From contig NZ_JAOTPO010000002.1 of the NCBI RefSeq assembly GCF_029028005.1, forward strand, positions 124,001 to 188,000: a DNA stretch of 64,000 bases. The letters run 5' to 3'. The stretch comes from Alkalihalobacterium chitinilyticum. Lineage in GTDB: Bacteria; Bacillota; Bacilli; Bacillales; Bacillaceae_F. Positions 58,837-64,000 of this stretch are shown piece by piece. A program made the position numbers and the translations under genes. How positions within the stretch are numbered: the first letter of the stretch is position 1; each line of letters opens with the position of its first letter. The notes beneath the pieces are model-generated. The model searched no databases. It was given only the letters and a program-made list of their open reading frames with translations, and was not told the DNA's origin.

Positions 58837-59618
58837 GTAAGCGTTAGAGGAAGTAAATCGGAAAAAGCGTGAACGAAAAGGAAAAAATCGTGAGCAGTAT
58901 AGGAAAAAATTAGGAGGAATAGTGAACGAAAGGGAATGGATCGTGAGCGCTTAAGTAAAAAACTAGGAGAAAGCGTGAACGCAAAGGAAAGAATCGTGAG
59001 CGCTGGAGGAAAAAACTAGGAAAAAGTGTGAACGAAAAGGAAGTGATCGTGAGCACTAGAGGAAAAAACTAGGAGAAATCGTGAACGCAAAGGAAAGAAT
59101 CGTGAGCGCTAAAGGAAAAAACTAGGAGAAAGCTTGAACGAATGGGAACTAATAGTGAGCACTAGAGGAAAAAACTAGGAGAAAGCGTGAACGAAAGGGA
59201 AAGAATCGTGAGCGCTAAAGGAAAAAACTAGGAGAAAGCGTGAACGAAAAGGAAAGAATCGTGAGCGCTAAAGGAAGAAACTAGGAGGAAGCGTGAACGA
59301 AAAGGAAGTGATCGTGAGCGGTAGAGGAAAAAACTAGGAGAAAGTGTGGACGAAGAGGAAGTGATCGTGAGCGGTAGAGGAAAAAACTAGGAGAAAGTGT
59401 GGACGAAAAGGAAGTGATCGTGAGCGGTAGAGGAAAAAACTAGGAGAAAGCGTGAACGCAAAGGAAAGAATCGTGAGCAGTAGAGGAAAAAACTAGGAGG
59501 AAGCATGGACGAAAAGGAAGTGATCGTGAGCGGTAGAGGAAAAAACTAGGAGGAAGCGTGAACGCAAAGGAAAGAATCGTGAGCGCTGGAGGAAAAAACT
59601 AGGAGGAAGTGTGAATCA
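58837..59618 (+). repeat. 53-bp tandem repeat array with a mini-reading frame in nearly every unit
   Basis: Fourteen consecutive units, each exactly 53 bp (landmark TGAAC or TGGAC at 58870, 58923, 58976 ... 59559, with a final partial unit at 59612) plus a degenerate leading part (from 58837). There is no indel in the array. Each unit has two related halves (CGTGAACG... and CGTGAGCG...). Most units also contain AGGAG, 4-5 bases, an NTG start, 14 codons and TAG, where the TAG overlaps the next AGGAG. Typical product VNEKERIVSAKGKN; starts are GTG in twelve units, TTG in unit 6 and ATG in unit 13. Unit 2 has an early stop. No promoter is seen. Translation is unproven. Confidence 0.85.
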
Positions 59619-60159
59619 AAGAGGATAACAGTCAATAAAATTATTAGTGCTCTAATCTTAGTATGCCTTGACCTTTAGATCTGCGCTGACTCACAAGTGT
59701 TATGAATTACGATAACCCCTTCTAATAGCGCACTCAAAAGTTAATCCAACCAACAAAGATCTATACTCATCAATCCCACATATACCAAACCCTATTCTTT
59801 TACACCCTCTAATAGTGGTTCCCGCGCTTGATCCCCAAATCACTTCCCTTATACCTACCAAACCTGCCATCCAAAACACCAACAAAAATAATAGCGTTTT
59901 CATTGTTGCTATAGGGAAAACCTTGTTAGATCTTCTTTCAATCTCGAACACAGTGAATTACTTTTATGGCACAATCAAATTAATCAAAAAAGTCAGAATT
60001 TTATATTTGCAACTTAGCCTGCGTAACACCCATTACACTAGCTAATGGAAATTAGTTTTTTATAAGCATAATTCCTTATAAACCGATAGTTTTAATTAAC
60101 TTTCTTAGATCAACAACCAGTCGGAAAGAAGTCCAAAGAAAATTGAGGGGGTAACTGGA
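59619..60159. other. Intergenic region between the repeat array and narK
   Basis: No convincing gene. Two opposing open frames (about 59700-59951 minus, 59815-60045 plus) lack ribosome binding sites and family resemblance. A weak CTAAT/ATTAG hairpin with T run lies near 60041-60063. I could not assign an Fnr, TnrA or ResD site for the nitrate genes. Confidence 0.35.
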
Positions 60160-61668
60160 TTGAAAGTTTCGGATTTATTTACGTTTAAGGATGAGAGGAC
60201 AAAAATATTACATTTTACTTGGTTTGCATTCTTTGTATCTTTTTTCACTTGGTTTAACATGGCGCCGCTTGCTACGACGATGCTAGAAAGCTCAGACTGG
60301 CTGACAAGGGAACATATCTCAGCGCTGGCGATCATCAATGTCGCTTTAACGATCCCGGCCCGTATTATTATTGGCGTGCTGTTAGATCGATTTGGACCGC
60401 GGGTCGTTTATTCTGGTTTACTCATCCTCATGTCCATTCCGACGTTTATCTTTGCCTTTGGAGATAGTTGGTCACAACTGATGATTTCCAGGTTGTTGTT
60501 AAGTAGTATTGGTGCAAGTTTTGTTATTGGGATCCGAATGGTAGCTGAATGGTACCCGCCGAAAGACGTTGGTTTTGCCGAAGGAATATACGGCGGTTGG
60601 GGTAACTTTGGTTCAGCTGCAGGTGCGATGTTACTACCTTGGATCGCTTTAACGATGTTTGGTGGAGATAACGGCTGGCGTTATGCAATTGCTTTAACCG
60701 GCGTCTTCTGTCTCGTTTATGGGGTCATTTATTACTTAAATGTCCGCGATACCCCGGAAGGAAAAGAGTACATTAAACCAAAACGAACTGGGGCGATGGA
60801 AGTTAGCAGCTGGGGGGACTTAGTTTGGCTCATTATCTGGACGGTTCCATTAGGTGGTGCATTAGCCGTACTGTCTTGGAGATTGGAAGGAATGGGCTTT
60901 ATCTCAACGAATGTGCTGTATGCCCTTTATACAGCGATCGCACTTACCATTGTTTTTCAAGTCTATAAAATCCTGAAAGTGAATATCCCCATCTTAAAAA
61001 AGGGTGTACCTAAAGATGATCAATACAAATTTAAAAATGTAGCTGCATTAAACAGTACGTATTTTGCTAACTTTGGGGCAGAATTAGCGATTGTTTCCAT
61101 GCTCCCGATGTTTTTTCAGCTAACTTTTTCACTTAGTGCCACATCAGCTGGTCTTATCGCTGCCTCATTTGCCTTTATTAATTTAGTAGCCAGACCGCTT
61201 GGAGGAATGTTATCTGACCGAATGGGAAGCCGAAGAAAAGTCATGCTCGTTTACATGGTTGGGATTACGTTAGGCCTAGTCGCGATGGGCTTTATCGACT
61301 CATCATGGCCGCTGATTGTAGCTGTTGCCGTTACTGTTTTAACTTCTGTATTTATTCAAGGCGCAGAAGGGGCAACTTTCGCAGTTATTCCGATGATTAA
61401 AAAACGAATTACCGGTCAAGTAGCAGGAATGGCAGGAGCTTACGGAAATGTCGGTTCAACTATTTACTTAACGTTATTTACACTCGTTACGCCGCAACAA
61501 TTCTTTTTCATTCTAGCAACGGGGGCATTTCTAAGTTTCGTTATTTGTTACTTCCTTTTAGAAGAACCTGATAATTCGTTTGGTGAAGATTATCATTTAT
61601 CATCAGTTGATCGAGAAGAAGCAGCGGTTGGATCAGAGGAAAAAGTACTAGAAAGAAAAGCTCTATAA
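60160..61668 (+). CDS. narK: NarK-family nitrate/nitrite transporter (MFS)
   Basis: The 502-residue protein has about 12 membrane helices. NNP-family signatures are seen: FFTWFNMAPLATTMLESS near residue 25 (N-terminal region), GIRMVAEWYPPKDVGFAEGIYGGWGN-type nitrate signature around residues 126-151 and AGAYGNVGSTIYLT (near 425). Conserved Arg residues in R-MVAEW and around ARPLGGMLSDR agree with nitrate binding. Start is TTG after TTGAGGGGG. Followed 48 bases later by nasD, so it probably imports nitrate or nitrite for assimilation. Whether it is closer to NasA or NarK of B. subtilis cannot be decided by eye. Confidence 0.9.
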   Translation: MKVSDLFTFKDERTKILHFTWFAFFVSFFTWFNMAPLATTMLESSDWLTREHISALAIINVALTIPARIIIGVLLDRFGPRVVYSGLLILMSIPTFIFAFGDSWSQLMISRLLLSSIGASFVIGIRMVAEWYPPKDVGFAEGIYGGWGNFGSAAGAMLLPWIALTMFGGDNGWRYAIALTGVFCLVYGVIYYLNVRDTPEGKEYIKPKRTGAMEVSSWGDLVWLIIWTVPLGGALAVLSWRLEGMGFISTNVLYALYTAIALTIVFQVYKILKVNIPILKKGVPKDDQYKFKNVAALNSTYFANFGAELAIVSMLPMFFQLTFSLSATSAGLIAASFAFINLVARPLGGMLSDRMGSRRKVMLVYMVGITLGLVAMGFIDSSWPLIVAVAVTVLTSVFIQGAEGATFAVIPMIKKRITGQVAGMAGAYGNVGSTIYLTLFTLVTPQQFFFILATGAFLSFVICYFLLEEPDNSFGEDYHLSSVDREEAAVGSEEKVLERKAL

Positions 61669-61716
61669 AGCAAGCCGTACAAATAAAAAACTTATAGATT
61701 TTCAGGAGGGGTTAAG

Positions 61717-64000
61717 ATGGAGAAAAAGAAACTTGTGCTCATTGGAAATGGAATGGCTGGTGTTCGTTGTATTGAAGAAATTTTAAAGCTGGCTAATGGA
61801 AAAGATCAATTTGAAATTACGATATTCGGAAGTGAGCCTCATGTCAACTATAACCGCATTATGCTTTCTGCGGTGTTAGCCGGGGATACGACGATAAAAG
61901 ATATCGAGATTAATAGTATTGAATGGTATACAGAAAATGAAATTGAGCTGTTTACAAATGAGACCGTCACGAGATTAGACACAGAGCAGAAAGTTCTCTA
62001 TACGAACAAAGACCGAGAAATGAAATACGACTACGTCATTATGGCTACAGGTTCTAACCCGTTCATATTACCAGTTCCAGGTGCTGACCTGGAAGGAGTT
62101 ATAGCCTTCCGAGATATAAAAGATTGCGAAACGATGATTGATGCAGCTAAAAACTATAAAAAAGCAGTCGTAATCGGCGGGGGCTTACTTGGATTAGAAG
62201 CAGCCCGTGGTCTATTAAACCTAGGTATGGAAGTCGATGTTGTTCATTTACAAGATCATTTAATGGAAAGACAGCTAGACCAAGATGCAGCAAAGCTTCT
62301 TCGAGTAGAGCTTGAAAAACAAGGAATGAATTTCCTGATGCCAAAGCTTACTGACAAAATCGTGGGAACGGATCGAGTTGAAAAAGTAATTTTTAAAGAT
62401 GGCTCGGAAACCGAAGCAGACCTCGTAGTCATGGCTGTCGGAATCCGCCCGAATACGCTAGTAGCAAGTGAAAGTGGCATTGAAGTCAATCGCGGTGTAG
62501 TCGTTAATAATTACATGCAGACGAATGCTCAAGATGTTTATGCTGTTGGGGAATGCGCGGAACATCGCGAAGTCGTTTATGGGTTAGTCGCACCTCTTTA
62601 TGAGCAAGGAAAAGTACTTGCAAACCATATTGTTGGGGAAAATGCTGGTGCTGGTTACCAAGGGACCGTTCTATCAACCAAATTAAAAGTGTCAGGTGTC
62701 AATGTGTTTTCTGCGGGTGAGTTCGTCGATGATGGCTCGACGAGAAGTGTCCGAGTGTACGACGAATTTGAAGGGATTTATAAAAAAGTAATGATTCGCA
62801 ATAACAAAGTCGTTGGGGCTGTATTATTTGGAGATACAAAAGAAAGTACAAAACTGTTAAGTATGATTAATGAAGGTGCAGATGTTTCAGATATGGCGCC
62901 GATTAATATTTTGCAAAGTAATGACGCAGTGTCTGAAAGTTTAACTGCTTCATTAGCAGCGAATGACAATGTATGCGGCTGTAATGGTGTTACAAAAGGG
63001 ACGATCGTTTCAGCAATTCGTGATCAAAGCCTTTGTTCAGTAGAAGAAGTCAGTGGCTGTACGAGTGCCGGTCGCTCCTGCGGGACGTGTAAGCCGATGA
63101 TATCAGAGTTGTTGGCCGATACATTAGGAGATGAATTTGACGCTACTGCCAAAACAGAAGCCCTTTGTGGGTGCACGGATTTAACTCATGAAGAAGTTGT
63201 TGCTGAAATTCGTGAAAAAGGGCTAACACATACACGAGAAGTGATGAATGTACTAGGGTGGAAAAATGAAGATGGATGTTCAAAATGTCGTCCAGCTATT
63301 AACTACTACTTAGGAATGGTTCATCCAACAAACTTTGAAGATGAAAGAGAGTCTCGTTTTGTAAATGAGAGAATGCATGCGAACATCCAAAAGGACGGTA
63401 CTTATTCAGTTGTACCTAGGATGTATGGGGGAGTTACAAACCCAACAGAATTAAAAAGAATTGCTGAAGTAGCTGAAAGGTATAACGTACCGCTCGTGAA
63501 ATTAACCGGAGGTCAGCGCATCGATTTACTCGGTATAAAAAAAGAAGACCTGCCGAATGTTTGGAAAGAAATTGGGATGCCATCCGGTCATGCGTACGGC
63601 AAGACGCTTCGAACGGTAAAAACATGCGTAGGTGAGAGCTTCTGTCGCTTTGGAACCCAGGATTCAATTGGAATGGGGATTGCTCTTGAGAAAAAGTTCG
63701 AAGGCTTAAATACACCGCATAAGGTCAAGATGGCTGTATCTGCTTGTCCGAGAAACTGTGCGGAATCAGGAATTAAAGATGTCGGAATTGTAGGGGTTGA
63801 AGGTGCTTGGGAGATTTATGTCGGAGGGAATGGAGGAACTGAACTTCGAAAAGGCGACCTGCTTTGCAAAGTAAAAACAAGTGAAGAGGTCCTCCAAATA
63901 ACGGCTGCTTACCTACAACTTTATCGTGAAAATGCGCGTTATTTAGAGCGAACATCGCATTGGATTGAAAGAGTGGGACTTGATTATGTCATCGACCAAG
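61717..64000 (+). CDS. nasD: Assimilatory nitrite reductase (NADH) large subunit, 3' truncated by window
   Basis: The open frame runs to the window edge with 761 complete codons of about 805 expected. It reduces nitrite to ammonia. The N-terminal FAD/NADH domains have LIGNGMAGVRCIEEIL (residues 7-22) and VVIGGGLLGLEAARGL (about 150-165). Two BFD-like [2Fe-2S] Cys clusters follow (CGCNGVTKG with CTSAGRSCGTCKP near 415-450, and CGCTD with CSKCRP near 485-530). The siroheme/[4Fe-4S] site is CVGESFCRFGTQ (near 632) with SACPRNCAES (near 678). RBS CAGGAGGGG precedes ATG. It pairs with the upstream transporter; nasE would be expected just beyond the window. Confidence 0.95.
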   Translation, partial: MEKKKLVLIGNGMAGVRCIEEILKLANGKDQFEITIFGSEPHVNYNRIMLSAVLAGDTTIKDIEINSIEWYTENEIELFTNETVTRLDTEQKVLYTNKDREMKYDYVIMATGSNPFILPVPGADLEGVIAFRDIKDCETMIDAAKNYKKAVVIGGGLLGLEAARGLLNLGMEVDVVHLQDHLMERQLDQDAAKLLRVELEKQGMNFLMPKLTDKIVGTDRVEKVIFKDGSETEADLVVMAVGIRPNTLVASESGIEVNRGVVVNNYMQTNAQDVYAVGECAEHREVVYGLVAPLYEQGKVLANHIVGENAGAGYQGTVLSTKLKVSGVNVFSAGEFVDDGSTRSVRVYDEFEGIYKKVMIRNNKVVGAVLFGDTKESTKLLSMINEGADVSDMAPINILQSNDAVSESLTASLAANDNVCGCNGVTKGTIVSAIRDQSLCSVEEVSGCTSAGRSCGTCKPMISELLADTLGDEFDATAKTEALCGCTDLTHEEVVAEIREKGLTHTREVMNVLGWKNEDGCSKCRPAINYYLGMVHPTNFEDERESRFVNERMHANIQKDGTYSVVPRMYGGVTNPTELKRIAEVAERYNVPLVKLTGGQRIDLLGIKKEDLPNVWKEIGMPSGHAYGKTLRTVKTCVGESFCRFGTQDSIGMGIALEKKFEGLNTPHKVKMAVSACPRNCAESGIKDVGIVGVEGAWEIYVGGNGGTELRKGDLLCKVKTSEEVLQITAAYLQLYRENARYLERTSHWIERVGLDYVIDQ

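Noticed and set aside
58837-59618. CRISPR array
   Set aside because: The units are contiguous 53-bp repeats with no unique spacers, and there are no cas genes nearby.
59700-59951. 83-codon minus-strand frame with hydrophobic stretch
   Set aside because: Starts at GTG with no ribosome binding site, unusual composition and no family resemblance.
59815-60045. 76-codon plus-strand frame before narK
   Set aside because: No ribosome binding site and it overlaps the equally doubtful opposite frame.

Overview
The window reads as a chromosomal segment of an endospore-forming, low-GC Bacillota of the family Bacillaceae. The evidence is synteny with Bacillus subtilis (ilv-leu, ysoA-tig-clpX-lonB-lonA-ysxC-hemAXCDBL-spoVID-ysxE-valS-folC-comC-spoIIB-maf-radC-mreBCD-minCD), strong AGGAGG-type ribosome binding sites with frequent GTG/TTG starts, T-box leaders, and sporulation genes with SigE- and SigF/SigG-like promoters. 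The species cannot be fixed from the sequence alone.

Layout. 1-9.2 kb: branched-chain amino acid synthesis (3' end of ilvD, then a leucine-type T-box leader and ilvB-ilvN-ilvC-leuA-leuB-leuC-leuD). 9.5-20 kb: protein quality control (ysoA-like TPR protein, trigger factor, ClpX, LonB, LonA, GTPase YsxC), with an Ltp-type lipoprotein gene inserted between clpX and lonB and a small membrane-protein gene on the minus strand. 20.7-27.1 kb: the heme operon hemA-hemX-hemC-hemD-hemB-hemL. 27.3-31.1 kb: a SigE-type sporulation operon (spoVID, an unrecognised gene, ysxE) closed by a 124-bp MITE-like foldback element. 31.4-38.4 kb: T-box-controlled valS, an ATP-grasp gene on the minus strand, and two tandem folC paralogues. 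38.5-51.3 kb: a membrane-bound diguanylate cyclase, a class II cyclic-di-GMP riboswitch, and a full type IV pilus operon (pilA, prepilin peptidase, three minor-pilin-like genes, pilM, pilN, pilO with a SPOR domain, pilB, pilT, pilC). 51.4-58.7 kb: spoIIB, maf, radC, mreBCD and minCD. 58.8-59.6 kb: a 53-bp tandem repeat array with fourteen periods. 60.1-64 kb: a NarK-type nitrate/nitrite transporter and most of the assimilatory nitrite reductase large subunit (nasD), cut by the window edge.

The most interesting system is the pilus island at the position where B. subtilis carries only comC. The same second messenger appears to act at three points: it is made by the GGDEF protein encoded immediately upstream, it would be sensed by the riboswitch in the pilus leader (whose P1 stem overlaps a terminator stem, predicting an ON switch), and it would be sensed again by PilB, whose N-terminus has the two 24-residue RLGxxL motifs of a c-di-GMP-binding MshEN domain. 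A second notable object is the 53-bp array: nearly every period carries a Shine-Dalgarno sequence, a start codon (GTG, TTG or ATG) and a 14-codon reading frame whose stop overlaps the next Shine-Dalgarno. All functional statements rest on reading the sequence and on knowledge of the families; no searches were run.
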